Below are positions 18,173-27,536 of a stretch of DNA of 64,000 nt, one piece after another (positions within the stretch are counted from its first letter, which is position 1; the number at the start of each line of letters is the position of its first letter). The stretch comes from Halorubrum aethiopicum. Its GTDB lineage: Archaea; Halobacteriota; Halobacteria; Halobacteriales; Haloferacaceae. Under the pieces are notes generated by a model. The model searched no databases and was not told where the DNA came from. It saw nothing but the letters and a program-made list of their open reading frames with translations. The DNA lies in the NCBI RefSeq assembly GCF_001542905.1, contig NZ_LOAJ01000001.1:186001-250000 (forward strand), read 5' to 3'. The translations under genes were made by a program, and so were the position numbers.

Positions 18173-18694
18173 ATGCGACTGTTCCGGTCGGACGACCTCC
18201 TCGGGATCGCCCGGGAGACGATGGAGTTCGTCCTCGAGGCCAGCGAGGAGACCCACCCCAACGAGTACATGGGGTTCCTCCGCGCCGACGACGCTCGAGA
18301 CCTCGACATCGACCGGGACGGACAGGTCATCACGGACGTGCTCGTCATCCCCGGGACGGAGTCGTCGCCGACGAGCGCGTCGGTCCGCTCGCACATGAAG
18401 CCGAACGACATGCGCTCGGTCGGGTCGGTTCACTCGCACCCGAACGGCGTGCTCCGGCCGAGCGACGCCGACCTCGCGACGTTCGGCCAGGGCGAGGTCC
18501 ACATCATCGTCGGCGCGCCCTACGGGTGGGGCGACTGGAAGGCGTTCGACAACGAGGGGAACCGGCGCACCCTCGAGGTCCTCGACGTCGAGATGCCCGA
18601 CGAGCACTTCTTCGATTTCACCCAGGAGGACATCGACCGCGAGCTGGGCGACGCGAACGACGACCGGGGCGGGTTCCTCTCGTGGCTGCGATGA
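18173..18694 (+). CDS. JAMM/MPN metalloprotease (Mov34/PAD-1 family)
   Basis: The 173-residue protein carries a complete JAMM zinc motif: E31, then H87-S-H89-P with S97 and D100 ([14 protein letters not shown]). Haloarchaeal JAMM enzymes include desampylases that remove ubiquitin-like SAMP proteins, so a desampylase-like role is plausible but unproven here. The start may be ATG 18146 (nine residues longer) or 18173; the [10 protein letters not shown] start matches the family better. Its stop overlaps the ribL ATG, so the two are co-translated. Confidence 0.85.
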   Translation: MRLFRSDDLLGIARETMEFVLEASEETHPNEYMGFLRADDARDLDIDRDGQVITDVLVIPGTESSPTSASVRSHMKPNDMRSVGSVHSHPNGVLRPSDADLATFGQGEVHIIVGAPYGWGDWKAFDNEGNRRTLEVLDVEMPDEHFFDFTQEDIDRELGDANDDRGGFLSWLR

Positions 18695-19119
18695 CCCGGG
18701 TCGTCGCGCAGGGGACCTTCGATCTGCTCCATCCCGGCCACGTTCACTACCTGGAAGACGCCGCGACGTACGGCGACGAGCTCCACGCGATCGTCGCCCG
18801 GGAGGCGAACGTCACCCACAAGGCGAAGCCGATCCTCTCCGACCGCCAGCGGCGGGACATGGTCGCCGCGCTCGCCGCCGTCGACGAGGCGCACCTCGGT
18901 CACACCGAGGACATCTTCGTGCCGATCGAGGCGATCGACCCGGACGTCATCGTGCTCGGCTACGACCAGCACCACGACGAGGACGCCATCGCGGCCGCGC
19001 TCGCGGATCGGGGCATCGACTGCCGCCTCGAGCGCGCGTCCGGCCGGAAGCCCCGCCACGACGACGAGCTGCTCTCGACGGGCGACATCATCGACCGGGT
19101 CCTCGAGCGCCGCGGGTGA
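18691..19119 (+). CDS. ribL: archaeal FAD synthase (CTP/ATP:FMN nucleotidyltransferase) RibL
   Basis: The 142-residue nucleotidyltransferase adenylates FMN to FAD. The motifs are HPGH (14-17) in [14 protein letters not shown] and a C-terminal LLSTGDIID block equivalent to the ISSTxx motif. Length matches archaeal RibL, which is unrelated to bacterial RibF. ATG overlaps the JAMM gene's stop (ATGA). A glycerol-3-phosphate cytidylyltransferase is the alternative reading, but the CTP-type binding context favours RibL. Confidence 0.9.
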   Translation: MTRVVAQGTFDLLHPGHVHYLEDAATYGDELHAIVAREANVTHKAKPILSDRQRRDMVAALAAVDEAHLGHTEDIFVPIEAIDPDVIVLGYDQHHDEDAIAAALADRGIDCRLERASGRKPRHDDELLSTGDIIDRVLERRG

Positions 19120-19249
19120 GGGGATCCGGCGCGGCCGCGACCGATCGCCGCGCGGTCGGCCCGGCGTCCGCGACTCCCCTGCGACCGCGACCTCCCGGCG
19201 ACCGGCGGAAGCGCGGGACATATATGGACCGACGCCCAAGCCGATCCAC

Positions 19250-20673
19250 GTGACGATACCCGACCGGTTCCCCGCGGTCCTCGCCGCGGCGGCGATGGGC
19301 GTGTACCTCCTCGTCGTCGTCGGGGCGACGACCTCGCTCACCGACGCCGCAGCCGCCTGCGGCGGCTGGCCCGCCTGCGGCGGTGGCTACGCGCTCCCCG
19401 ACCAGCCGGCGGCCTGGATCGCGCTCGGCCACCGCGCGGCCGCCGCCGTCGTCGGGGGCTCGTCGTCGCCGCCGCGGCGCTGGCGTGGCTCGCCGACGCG
19501 GACCGTCGGGTCCGGGCCGCGCTCCTCCTCGCGCTCGCGCTGTTCCCGGCGCAGGCCGGGATCGGCGCGGTCGTCGCCCTCGGCGACACCTCGCTTTCGG
19601 TGCCGGGCGGAACGGTCCCGCTCGGGCTCACCCACCTCGCGCTCGGCGTGGCCATCTTCGCGAGCGTCCTCGCCGCGCTGGCGTGGTGGCTCGAGGCCGC
19701 GACCGGCGACGCGGACGACACTCCGACCGACTTCGAGCCGGGGACCGACGACCTGCCGCCGGTCGAGGACGCGCCCGAGCCGTCCGTGCCGACGGCGACG
19801 GTGCCGCGACTGCGCGCGACCGCGGCCGCGTACTTCCGGCTGATGAAGCCGCGGCTGATGTGGCTGCTCTGTCTCGTGGCCGCCGCCGCGATGGCGCTCG
19901 CCGGCGGTCCGGGGTTCACGCCGTACGCGGTCGCGGCGACGCTCGTCGGCGGGGCGCTCTCCATCGGCGCGTCGGGCACGTTCAACCACGTGTTCGAACG
20001 CGACGTCGACAGGCGGATGCGACGGACCAACGACCGGCCGCTGGCGACCGACCTGGTCCCGGTCCCGCACGCGCTCGCGTTCGGCGGGCTGTTGACGGCC
20101 GTCTCCCTCGGACTGTTCTGGAGCGTGAACGCCCTGACCGCCGCGCTCGGGCTAGTCGCGATCCTGTTCTACAGCGTCGTGTACACGCTCGTGTTGAAGC
20201 CGAACACGGTCCAGAACACCGTCCTCGGCGGTGCGGCGGGCGCGCTCCCGGCGCTCATCGGCTGGGCGGCGGTCACCGGCGAGATCGGCGGCGGCGGGCT
20301 GCTGCTCGCGGCCGTGATCTTCCTGTGGACGCCCGCGCACTTCTACAACCTCGCGCTGGCGTACAAGGAGGACTACGCCCGCGGCGGGTTCCCGATGATG
20401 CCCGTCGTCCGCGGCGAGACCGCCACCCGCCGACACATCCTCTGGTACCTCGGGGCGACGCTCGTCGCTGCGGTCGCGCTCGCGGCCGTCGCCGACCCGC
20501 TCGGCGCGCTGTACTCGCTCGTCGGCGTGGCGCTCGGCGCGGTCTTCCTCTGGACCGTCGTCCGACTCCACTACGAGCGGAGCGAGTCCGCGGCGTTCCG
20601 GGCGTTCCACGCGTCGAACGCGTACCTCGGACTGTTGCTGTTCGCCGTCGTCCTCGACGCGCTCGTCGTCTGA
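19250..20673 (+). pseudogene. ctaB: CtaA-like/CtaB fusion (heme o synthase), frameshifted
   Basis: Haloarchaeal heme o synthase has an N-terminal CtaA/Cox15-like region followed by the UbiA-type prenyltransferase. Here a GTG start at 19250 begins the CtaA-like part (VYLLVVVGATTSLTDAAAA), but the frame breaks in a run of five Gs at 19454-19458. From ctc 19459 onward the protein continues in another frame (LVVAAALAWLADADRRVRAA). One extra G would give an intact 474-residue protein. The CtaB domain (about 200-474, NHVFERDVDRRMRRTNDRPL and ALAYKEDYARGGFPMM) is intact. Either a real mutation or a homopolymer sequencing error. Confidence 0.8.
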
Positions 20674-20737
20674 ATCCGATCGACCCGGAGATCGCCGGGG
20701 CAGCCGTTTTATGCCGTTCGAGGTCCTACTCGCGCGT

Positions 20738-20980
20738 ATGACGCGAGTCGAGATCGAGTACTGCGTACCGTGCGGCATGCTGGACCGGGCACAGGACGTC
20801 TCGCGGGCGGTCCTCGAGCAGTTCGGGGAGGAACTCGAGGAGGTCGCGCTCGTGACCGGCGACCACGGCGTGTTCATCGTCCGCGTGGACGGCGAGGTCG
20901 TCTACGACAAAGACGAGGACGGCTACGACGTCGACGACATCGTCCGCGCGGTGAAGCCACACGTCGGCGCGGCCGCGTAG
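20738..20980 (+). CDS. Rdx/SelT-SelW-SelH family selenoprotein-like protein
   Basis: The 80-residue thioredoxin-fold protein has the redox pair C9-V-P-C12 near the N-terminus (VEIEYCVPCGML) and the family ending (DGYDVDDIVRAVKPHVG). Members are cysteine forms of selenoprotein W; no Sec codon is used here. Likely a thiol redox protein with unknown partner. ATG 20738 gives the motif at the usual position; a longer in-frame start overlaps the upstream promoter region. Confidence 0.85.
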   Translation: MTRVEIEYCVPCGMLDRAQDVSRAVLEQFGEELEEVALVTGDHGVFIVRVDGEVVYDKDEDGYDVDDIVRAVKPHVGAAA

Positions 20981-21086
20981 GCTACGACCCGCCCGCTCGG
21001 GCCGTCGACCGGTCCGGGATCGTTCCGAGACCGCTCCTCGACCGCCGGGGGAAGTTAATTGTTCCTCGCTGACGAACCCGGAGCCG

Positions 21087-21722
21087 ATGGCGGGCCAAAC
21101 GGAACGGGACCCGAACGAACTCGGCGGCGATACCTCGGACGAGAGCCGCGGCTTCGGCGGGGCGGACGGCCCCGAGTGGCTGGACCGAACGTGGTACCGA
21201 TCGGGGGTCGGGATCGCGATCGCCGTCGGCGATCTCCTGTTGACCGTCGTCCTCGTGGCGGCGGCGACCGTGACCTACGACGGCTCGTTCGCCGGGGTGG
21301 CGGACCTGTCCGCCGGTCTCGTTCCACCGTACGTCCCCGTGTTCAGCCTGCTCGGCGCGCTCGGGTTCGTCTTCACGACGCTGATCGAGCGGTTCGACGG
21401 CTCGGCCGGCAGGCTGCTCCGGTACAACTTCCACCTCCTCGCCGCGCTGCCGCTCGGCATCGGGGTCTTCCTGCTGTCGGACGTCGTTCTGGGCGAGGCC
21501 GCGACCAACGACGCCCTCGTCGCCGGGACGGTGTTCCTCGCGGGGCTGTACGTGAACCTCGCGTACAAGCGGCTCGGCGCCCTGGCGCGCCGGCTCCTGC
21601 CGGGCGGGCGCAGCGACGGGAACGACACGGACGCGGACGGCGGATCCGGATCGAAGGCGGACGGAGAGTCGTCCGAATCGGACGCCGACGACGACCGGTC
21701 CGAACCGGATCCGTCGAGGTGA
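21087..21722 (+). CDS. four-helix membrane protein of unknown function
   Basis: The 211-residue protein has an acidic cytosolic N-terminus, four predicted transmembrane helices (about 41-62, 80-100, 114-134, 143-160), and a disordered Ser/Asp-rich C-tail (about 172-211). I do not recognise a family beyond haloarchaeal hypothetical proteins. It is convergent with the Cu-ATPase gene and sits inside the heme/copper oxidase maturation block, but nothing in the sequence proves a link. Confidence 0.7.
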   Translation: MAGQTERDPNELGGDTSDESRGFGGADGPEWLDRTWYRSGVGIAIAVGDLLLTVVLVAAATVTYDGSFAGVADLSAGLVPPYVPVFSLLGALGFVFTTLIERFDGSAGRLLRYNFHLLAALPLGIGVFLLSDVVLGEAATNDALVAGTVFLAGLYVNLAYKRLGALARRLLPGGRSDGNDTDADGGSGSKADGESSESDADDDRSEPDPSR

Positions 21723-21734
21723 GGCGGGACGCGG

Positions 21735-24299
21735 TCACTCCCCGCCGGCGACCGACCGCGCCGAGTTGCTCACGACGAGCAGGCTGCTCGTCCCCATCGC
21801 GAGCGCGGCCAGGAGCGGGTTGAGCGCCCCGGAGACCGCGAGCGGGATCGCGATCGCGTTGTAGGCGAACGCCCACCCGAGGTTCTCCCTGATCCGCCGG
21901 TTCGTCCCGCTCGTGACGTCGAACAGCTCCGGGATCGCGGAGAGGCGGTCCTCGAGGAGGACGGCGTCCGCGGCGTCGGTCGCGAGGTCGGTCCCGCTGG
22001 CGACGGAGACGCCGAGGTCGGCCGCCGCGAGCGCCGGCGCGTCGTTGCTGCCGTCGCCGACCATCGCGACGCGCTCTCGCGCGCCGAGCCGCCGTACCGT
22101 CTCGGCTTTCGCCTCCGGCGGGACCCCCGCGAACACCTCGTCGATCGCCGGGTGCTCCTCGAAGCGCCGCGCCGCCGCGGCCGAGTCGCCGGTGAGCACG
22201 ACGACGCGTTTCCCGCGCTCGACGAGGTCGGTCACGACCGCCTCCCATCCCTCGCGGACCCCGTCGCCGACGACGAGAACGCCCCGGACGCGTCCGTCCC
22301 AGCCGACGAAGACGGGGACGTTCCCGTCCGCCGTCGCGCGCTCGCCCGCCTCGCGGAGTCGGTCGGGGAGCGCCCACCCGCGGTCCACGAACAGCGAGCG
22401 GTGGCCGACGACGACGCGGTCGCCGTCGATCCTCCCCGCGACGCCGCGGTCGGTGACCTCGACGTCGGCGGCGTCGGCGGCGTCGACGGCTACCCCGTCC
22501 GGGGGATCGTCGGGATCGATCGACTCGCCCGCTGGATCGGGCTCAGTCCCTCCCGCGCGGCCCGTCCCGGTCGCGGGCTCGGTCCCACCGTCGGCGACGG
22601 TTGCGGGGGAGGCGGATGACCGCCGGCCGGCCGCGTCCCGGTCCGCCGCGGCCGCGTCGACGATCGCCTCGGCGATCGGGTGGGCGGACGCGCGCTCGAG
22701 CGCGGCCGCCCGCCGGAGGACCCGGTCGGCGTCCGCGTCGGGATCGGTGTCGGAGGTGGCGGAGTCGGCGGTGGAGCCGGTGGAGCCGGAGTCGGACGAT
22801 TCCGAACCGCCGTCGAGAACCGTCTCGAGCAGCCGCATCTCGCCGTCGGTGAGCGTGCCGGTCTTGTCGAGCACGACCGCGTCGATCTCGGCGCCGGCCT
22901 CGAAGACGGCGTCGGAGACGATCACGATCCCGCGGCGGGCGGCGTCGCGGATCCCGGCGGCGACCGCGAGCGGGGTCGCGAGCCCGAGCGCGCACGGACA
23001 CGAGACGATGAGCACCGTGAGCGCGACGAGCGCCGCGTCCGTCGGCGCGCCGCCGAACGCCAGCGTGCCCGCGCCGGCGATCGCGGCGACCGCGACGACG
23101 AGCGGGACGAACACGGTCGCGAGCCGGTCGACGAGCCGCTGGATCCCCGACCGCGAGCTCTGGATGTCCCACAGCAGGCGCACGAGCGTGTCGAGCGTGC
23201 TCGTGGCGTCCTCGCCCACCTCGACCACGAGCGGCGAGTCCGTGACGACGGTCCCGCCGCGGACCGCGTCGCCGGGGTGTTTCGTCGCCGGCAGCGACTC
23301 GCCGGTGACGAGCGCCTCGTCGACGGCGGCGGTCCCCTCCGCGACCGTCCCGTCGAACGGGACGCGCTCGCCGGGGCGCACGAGCAGCCGGTCGCCCGGC
23401 TCGACCGCCTCCGTCGGGACGGTCTCGCCCGACTCCCGGCGCGCCTCGCTCTCGGCCGCGGTCGTCAGCTCCGAGAGCATCCCGGTCGCGCGCGATTTGA
23501 TCCGCGACTCGTACTCGTTGCCCGCGGTGACGACGAGGATCACGGCGATCGTCACGTCGAAGTAGAGGTCGGTCCGGCCGACGAGCATCGCGAGCGTGCT
23601 GTACGCGTAGGAGCTGACGGCCGCCAGCGACACCAACAGATCCATGTTCGGCCGGCCCGCCCGCAGGCTCACGTACGCCCCGCGGAGGATCGGGTAGCCC
23701 GTGTAGAACAACACGATCGAGGTGAAAAGCCAGATCTGCGTGAAGAGGTAGAGCCCGCTCACGCCGCCGAGATCGAGGAGGGGGTCGTAGCCGAAGTAGG
23801 TCGGATACAGGAAGAGGACGTACCACAGCATCGCCATCATCCCGAAGAAGCCGCCGCCGATCAGGAACCGCACCACGTCGACGTCGTCGCCCGCGGGCTC
23901 GGGGTCGGCCCGGTCGCTCGCGGTGTAGCCGGCGACCGAGAGCGCGTCGGGCAGCTCGTCGGCGGTCACTCGATCGGGGTCGTACTCGACGCGGATCGTG
24001 TCGGTGGCGTAGCTCGCCTCCGCGGCCGCGACGCCCTCGCGCTCGGCGGCGGTCATCTCGAGGAACGACTCGCAGGTCGCACAGTGCATGCCGTCGACGT
24101 GGAGAAACGTCGTCTCGCCCTCGAAGTCGTCGGGCGGCTCCGCGTCCGGGGCCCGCGCCTCGAGGTCCTCGAGGTCGTCCACGTCCTCGAGCGAGCGCGC
24201 CACCGCGAGACACCCCTGACAGCAGTACTCGCCCTCGACGGCCGGGTCAGTGTGCGGGTCGGGTCCCGTCGGCAACTCACAGAGGGTACAGTTCGGCAT
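21735..24299 (-). CDS. copper-translocating P1B-type ATPase (CopA/FixI-like)
   Basis: The 854-residue heavy-metal pump has an N-terminal Cys cluster (C4, C7, C26, C27, C30) and an HMA domain with C73-A-T-C76. It has eight membrane helices, the CPC metal motif (SCPCALGLATPLAV, near 433), the phosphorylated DKTGT (near 477) and MVGDGSNDAPAL. The Cys-rich N-terminus is typical of FixI/CcoI-type pumps that load copper into terminal oxidases, and the ba3 oxidase operon is next door. Two acidic low-complexity insertions in the nucleotide-binding domain (about 495-520 and 555-610) are unusual in size. Confidence 0.92.
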   Translation of the reverse strand: MPNCTLCELPTGPDPHTDPAVEGEYCCQGCLAVARSLEDVDDLEDLEARAPDAEPPDDFEGETTFLHVDGMHCATCESFLEMTAAEREGVAAAEASYATDTIRVEYDPDRVTADELPDALSVAGYTASDRADPEPAGDDVDVVRFLIGGGFFGMMAMLWYVLFLYPTYFGYDPLLDLGGVSGLYLFTQIWLFTSIVLFYTGYPILRGAYVSLRAGRPNMDLLVSLAAVSSYAYSTLAMLVGRTDLYFDVTIAVILVVTAGNEYESRIKSRATGMLSELTTAAESEARRESGETVPTEAVEPGDRLLVRPGERVPFDGTVAEGTAAVDEALVTGESLPATKHPGDAVRGGTVVTDSPLVVEVGEDATSTLDTLVRLLWDIQSSRSGIQRLVDRLATVFVPLVVAVAAIAGAGTLAFGGAPTDAALVALTVLIVSCPCALGLATPLAVAAGIRDAARRGIVIVSDAVFEAGAEIDAVVLDKTGTLTDGEMRLLETVLDGGSESSDSGSTGSTADSATSDTDPDADADRVLRRAAALERASAHPIAEAIVDAAAADRDAAGRRSSASPATVADGGTEPATGTGRAGGTEPDPAGESIDPDDPPDGVAVDAADAADVEVTDRGVAGRIDGDRVVVGHRSLFVDRGWALPDRLREAGERATADGNVPVFVGWDGRVRGVLVVGDGVREGWEAVVTDLVERGKRVVVLTGDSAAAARRFEEHPAIDEVFAGVPPEAKAETVRRLGARERVAMVGDGSNDAPALAAADLGVSVASGTDLATDAADAVLLEDRLSAIPELFDVTSGTNRRIRENLGWAFAYNAIAIPLAVSGALNPLLAALAMGTSSLLVVSNSARSVAGGE

Positions 24300-24352
24300 T
24301 GGTGGTGGCTTCGTCCGCCCGGCTCCGATCGGAGTCGCCGGCGCGGATCCGC

Positions 24353-24565
24353 TTACGCGTCCTCGATGTCGCTCGGCTCGAGCCTGTCGTCGTCGCCGCC
24401 GGGCCGGAGGCTGCCGCCGGTGGCCACCCGGAGGCTCGCCCAGATGAGCACCACGTTGACGAACGTGACGGCGACGACGTACTCGGCGCGCGAGGCGATG
24501 TAGGCCGCGGCCGGGAGCACGCCGCCGAGCACCAGGAAGACGGCGTGCTGGAGCGAGAAGTCCAT
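24353..24565 (-). CDS. small two-helix membrane protein next to Cu-ATPase
   Basis: The 70-residue protein begins MDFSLQHAVFLVLGGVLPAA, has two transmembrane helices (about 6-24 and 28-46) and an acidic tail. It lies 53 bp upstream of the Cu-ATPase gene on the same strand, so it probably starts that operon. A tatagt box (rev. actatatgg, 24589-24597) lies about 28 bp before its ATG. Position suggests a role in oxidase or copper assembly; function unknown. Confidence 0.65.
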   Translation of the reverse strand: MDFSLQHAVFLVLGGVLPAAAYIASRAEYVVAVTFVNVVLIWASLRVATGGSLRPGGDDDRLEPSDIEDA

Positions 24566-24628
24566 ACGGGGGAGTGTGCGGCCGCCACCATATAGTCCAA
24601 GCGGATTTTCATGCCGCGGGAACGGATG

Positions 24629-24638
24629 GATATTATAT
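24629..24638 (+). promoter_or_regulatory. TATA box of the ba3 oxidase operon
   Basis: gatattatat lies about 25-34 bp upstream of ATG 24663. It faces the divergent promoter of the 70-residue membrane protein, 40 bp away, so oxidase and maturation operons share one regulatory gap. Confidence 0.55.
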
Positions 24639-24662
24639 GGTTGGCTACCCGTAAGCGGACCC

Positions 24663-24836
24663 ATGAGCCGAACCGAGACGGCAGGCGCGCCGACGGACGA
24701 CGCGGGCGGCGACGAGGAGTTCGATCCCGTCGGCACGCTCGCGCTCATCGCGGTGTACTTCGCGATCCTCGTGATCGCGTGGGTGTACATCTACTACATC
24801 GAGTTCCTCGGCCGTGACCTGGTCGTGGTGGGGTGA
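24663..24836 (+). CDS. cytochrome ba3 oxidase small subunit (subunit IIa / CbaD-like)
   Basis: The 57-residue single-helix protein (helix about 26-46, LALIAVYFAILVIAWVYIYY) is the first gene of the oxidase operon. The B-type (ba3) oxidases carry such a one-helix IIa subunit next to subunit II, and halophile operons list it first. The next gene begins 7 bp downstream. The assignment rests on position and topology, not on a diagnostic motif. Confidence 0.7.
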   Translation: MSRTETAGAPTDDAGGDEEFDPVGTLALIAVYFAILVIAWVYIYYIEFLGRDLVVVG

Positions 24837-24842
24837 TACCGG

Positions 24843-25355
24843 ATGCACATTCACGCCTACGAGAAGATCTGGCTCGCGTTCGCCATCGTGTTGATCCTGT
24901 TGCTCCTCGGCTCCGTGACGTACGGAGCGGTCGGGCCGGGGGTGGCAATGGTCGCCGACAGCGAGGGACAGATCGACGCGACCGCGCTCGACGAGGACGA
25001 GCGGTTCGCCGAGCCGCGCGTCGAGCAGGTCGGCGAGAACCACTACGCGGCGTACGTCGTCGCCTACCAGTTCGGGTTCGAGCCGGACCCGATCGTCGTC
25101 CCGGCGAACAGCCGGGTGACGCTACACGTCACCTCCCGCGACGTGATCCACGGCTTCGAGGTCGTGGGAACGAACGCGAACACGATGGTCGTGCCGGGCG
25201 AGGTCTCGGAGATCACGGTCGAAGTGGGCGAGCCGCAGGAGTACGGCCTCCTCTGTAACGAGTACTGCGGGGCCGGCCACCACGCCATGGAGGGGAAACT
25301 CCACGTCGTTCCGCGGGAGGAGTTCGAGTCGTCCGACGGGGGTGAGAGCGCATGA
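24843..25355 (+). CDS. ba3-type cytochrome c oxidase subunit II (CuA)
   Basis: The 170-residue protein has one N-terminal membrane anchor (about 8-28) and a periplasm-facing cupredoxin domain. The binuclear CuA site is complete: an upstream His in RDVIHGFEV and the cluster CNEYCGAGHHAM. It accepts electrons from a halocyanin-type donor and passes them to subunit I. The stop overlaps the start of subunit I by 4 bp. Confidence 0.93.
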   Translation: MHIHAYEKIWLAFAIVLILLLLGSVTYGAVGPGVAMVADSEGQIDATALDEDERFAEPRVEQVGENHYAAYVVAYQFGFEPDPIVVPANSRVTLHVTSRDVIHGFEVVGTNANTMVVPGEVSEITVEVGEPQEYGLLCNEYCGAGHHAMEGKLHVVPREEFESSDGGESA

Positions 25356-27172
25356 GCGACGCGCTCGAGGCGGAACAGACGTTCTACGACGAGTTCCCCG
25401 CGGAGTCGAGGGTCGTTCGGTCGTCGCTTCTGGGCGCGTTCCTCGCGCTCACGCTCGGAGCGATCTTCGGGATCATCCAGACGCTCCACCGGACCGGTAT
25501 CTTCCGCGGGATCATCGCCTCGACCGACTACTACACCCTGCTCACCGCACACGGCGTGTTCCTGGCGATCAGTTTCACCACGTTCTTCCTCGCCGGGCTG
25601 TTCACGTGGGCCGTCGTTCGCAGCCTCGACCGGCCGCTCGTGAACATCAAGATCACCTGGACGTGGTACGCGCTCATGGCGGGCGGGATGACGATGACCG
25701 GCGTCACCATCCTCGCCGGCCTGGTCGACGCCGTCGACATGAGCGCGGACGTGCTCTTCACCTTCTACGCGCCGCTTCAGGCGCACCCGCTCTTCTACAC
25801 GGGCCTCGCCGTGTTCATCGTCGGGACGTGGCTCGCCGGCGCGGACTGGTTCCGCACGTGGCTCGCGTGGCGCGAGGAGAACCCGAACGAGCGGATCCCG
25901 CTCCAGACGTTCATGGTGTTGACCACCATGATCATGTGGTACATCGCCTCCTCGGCGGTGGCCGCGTCGGTGCTGATCTTCCTCCTGCCGTGGTCGCTCG
26001 GGCTGATCGAGTCGGTGAACCCGACGCTCACCCGGACGCTGTTCTGGTTCTTCGGCCACCCCGTCGTCTACTTCTGGCTGATGCCCGCGTACCTGCTGTG
26101 GTACACCGTGCTCCCCTCGATCGCCGGCGGGCGGCTGTTCAGCGACCCGCTGGCGCGGGTCGTCTTCGTCCTCTTCCTGCTCCTCTCGACGCCGGTGGGG
26201 ATCCATCACCAATACCTCGACCCCGGCATCGCCGAGGGGTTCAAGTTCATCTCGATGACGAACACGATGTTCCTGCTGTTGCCGAGCCTGCTCACGGCGT
26301 TCACGGTCGTCGCCAGCGTCGAGTACGGCGCGCGCCGGCGCGGCGGCACCGGGATCTTCGGCTGGCTCCGGGCGCTCCCCTGGCGGAACCCGGCGTTCAC
26401 CGGGATGATGCTGGCGGGGCTGATGTTCGCGGCCGGCGGGTTCTCCGGGATGGTCAACGCCGGCATGAACGTCAACTACATGATCCACAACACGATCTGG
26501 GTGCCCGGCCACTTCCACCTCACCGTGGGGACGGCGGTCGCGCTCACGTTCATGGCGGCGACCTACTGGCTCTGGCCGCAGATCACCAACAAGCCGATCT
26601 ACAGCAGCCAGATCGGGCTGTTCCAAGTCGTCCTCTGGTTCATCGGGATGGCGCTCATGTCGAACGCGATGCACGCCCAGGGGCTCCTCGGCGTCCCCCG
26701 GCGGACCGCCGAGCCGGAGTACTCCGGGTTCGACTACCCGGTCGCGTTCGGCGGCTTCGAGGAGCTGAACGTCCAGATCGCGATCGGCGGGACGCTGCTG
26801 TTTCTCTCGACGGTCCTCTTCATCGGGAACCTCGTCCTCACGATGGGGAACCCGCGCGTCTCGGGGATCGCGGAGACCCTCCGTCCCGCGCTCTCCGGCC
26901 CCGACGACGCCCCCGAGGTCCTCGACGACCTCCGGATCTGGAGCGGGATCGCCGTCACCCTCGTCGTGCTCGCGTACGCGCTCCCGCTCGCGGCGATCAT
27001 CAGCGACGGCGGGCTGCTCGGTCCCGGCGTCGGGACGTATCCGGTGTGGATCGACGCCGCGGCCGGGGCGCTCGCCGACGTCGCTCTCCCGGCGGCGTGG
27101 TCGCTCGTCGACGCGCTCGCGCTCCTCGGCTCCCGCCTCCTGGACGCGGTCGCCTCGGGGGTGGTCGCGTGA
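25352..27172 (+). CDS. ba3-type cytochrome c oxidase subunit I
   Basis: The 606-residue heme-copper oxidase core reduces oxygen to water and pumps protons. Visible ligands are TAHGVFLAI (low-spin heme), FGHPVVYFWLMP (CuB His and Tyr), the GIHHQYLDPG pair of CuB His, and VPGHFHLTVG (high-spin and low-spin heme His). The YFWL form without a K-channel Glu pattern fits B-type oxidases. About 13 membrane helices. It overlaps subunit II upstream and the GTG of the next gene downstream. Confidence 0.95.
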   Translation: MSDALEAEQTFYDEFPAESRVVRSSLLGAFLALTLGAIFGIIQTLHRTGIFRGIIASTDYYTLLTAHGVFLAISFTTFFLAGLFTWAVVRSLDRPLVNIKITWTWYALMAGGMTMTGVTILAGLVDAVDMSADVLFTFYAPLQAHPLFYTGLAVFIVGTWLAGADWFRTWLAWREENPNERIPLQTFMVLTTMIMWYIASSAVAASVLIFLLPWSLGLIESVNPTLTRTLFWFFGHPVVYFWLMPAYLLWYTVLPSIAGGRLFSDPLARVVFVLFLLLSTPVGIHHQYLDPGIAEGFKFISMTNTMFLLLPSLLTAFTVVASVEYGARRRGGTGIFGWLRALPWRNPAFTGMMLAGLMFAAGGFSGMVNAGMNVNYMIHNTIWVPGHFHLTVGTAVALTFMAATYWLWPQITNKPIYSSQIGLFQVVLWFIGMALMSNAMHAQGLLGVPRRTAEPEYSGFDYPVAFGGFEELNVQIAIGGTLLFLSTVLFIGNLVLTMGNPRVSGIAETLRPALSGPDDAPEVLDDLRIWSGIAVTLVVLAYALPLAAIISDGGLLGPGVGTYPVWIDAAAGALADVALPAAWSLVDALALLGSRLLDAVASGVVA

Positions 27173-27384
27173 GCCTCGACGTCACCCGCGGCGGGCTGTT
27201 GGTCGGGCTCGCGATATTCGGCGTCATCGTCTACGAGCTCCGGACCGTGCTCGACGCCCTCGGCGTCAGCCTCCCGATCGTGCCGTACATGGCCGGCGTG
27301 TTCGTCCTCGCCGGCGTGGCGATCTGGCTCGTGGTGCTCACCGGCGGATGGCGGACCGAGCCCGAACCCGACGAGGCCGGCTGA
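27169..27384 (+). CDS. small membrane subunit of ba3 oxidase operon (CbaC-like)
   Basis: The 71-residue protein starts at GTG 27169, overlapping the subunit I stop by 4 bp. It has two helices (about 8-28 and 38-58) and an acidic tail. The location matches the last gene of haloarchaeal cba operons; the function is unknown. Its final codons form the first unit of an 18-bp degenerate tandem repeat that continues downstream. Confidence 0.7.
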   Translation: MSLDVTRGGLLVGLAIFGVIVYELRTVLDALGVSLPIVPYMAGVFVLAGVAIWLVVLTGGWRTEPEPDEAG

Positions 27385-27482
27385 CTCGGCGAGGCCGACT
27401 GATCCGACGAGGCCGGATCGACCCGGCCCGACGGGCGGATCCGGGTCGACGGGGCGATCCGGACCGACGGGGCGATCCGGGT
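27372..27482 (+). repeat. degenerate 18-bp tandem repeat, six units
   Basis: Units at 27372, 27390, 27408, 27429, 27447 and 27465 are each 18 bp (a 3-bp spacer follows the third). The first three share cgaggccg..., the last three cgacgggg.gatccgg. The array begins in the last codons of the preceding gene and ends about 55 bp before the next ATG. It is too short and unspaced to be a CRISPR. Confidence 0.7.
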
Positions 27483-27536
27483 CGCCGGTGGCTCTCCGAC
27501 CGGTGCGGTTTTGCCGACCCCGACCCTCCCTTCCGT

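Noticed and set aside
27372-27482. CRISPR array
   Set aside because: The 18-bp units are contiguous and degenerate, without unique spacers, and no cas gene is nearby.
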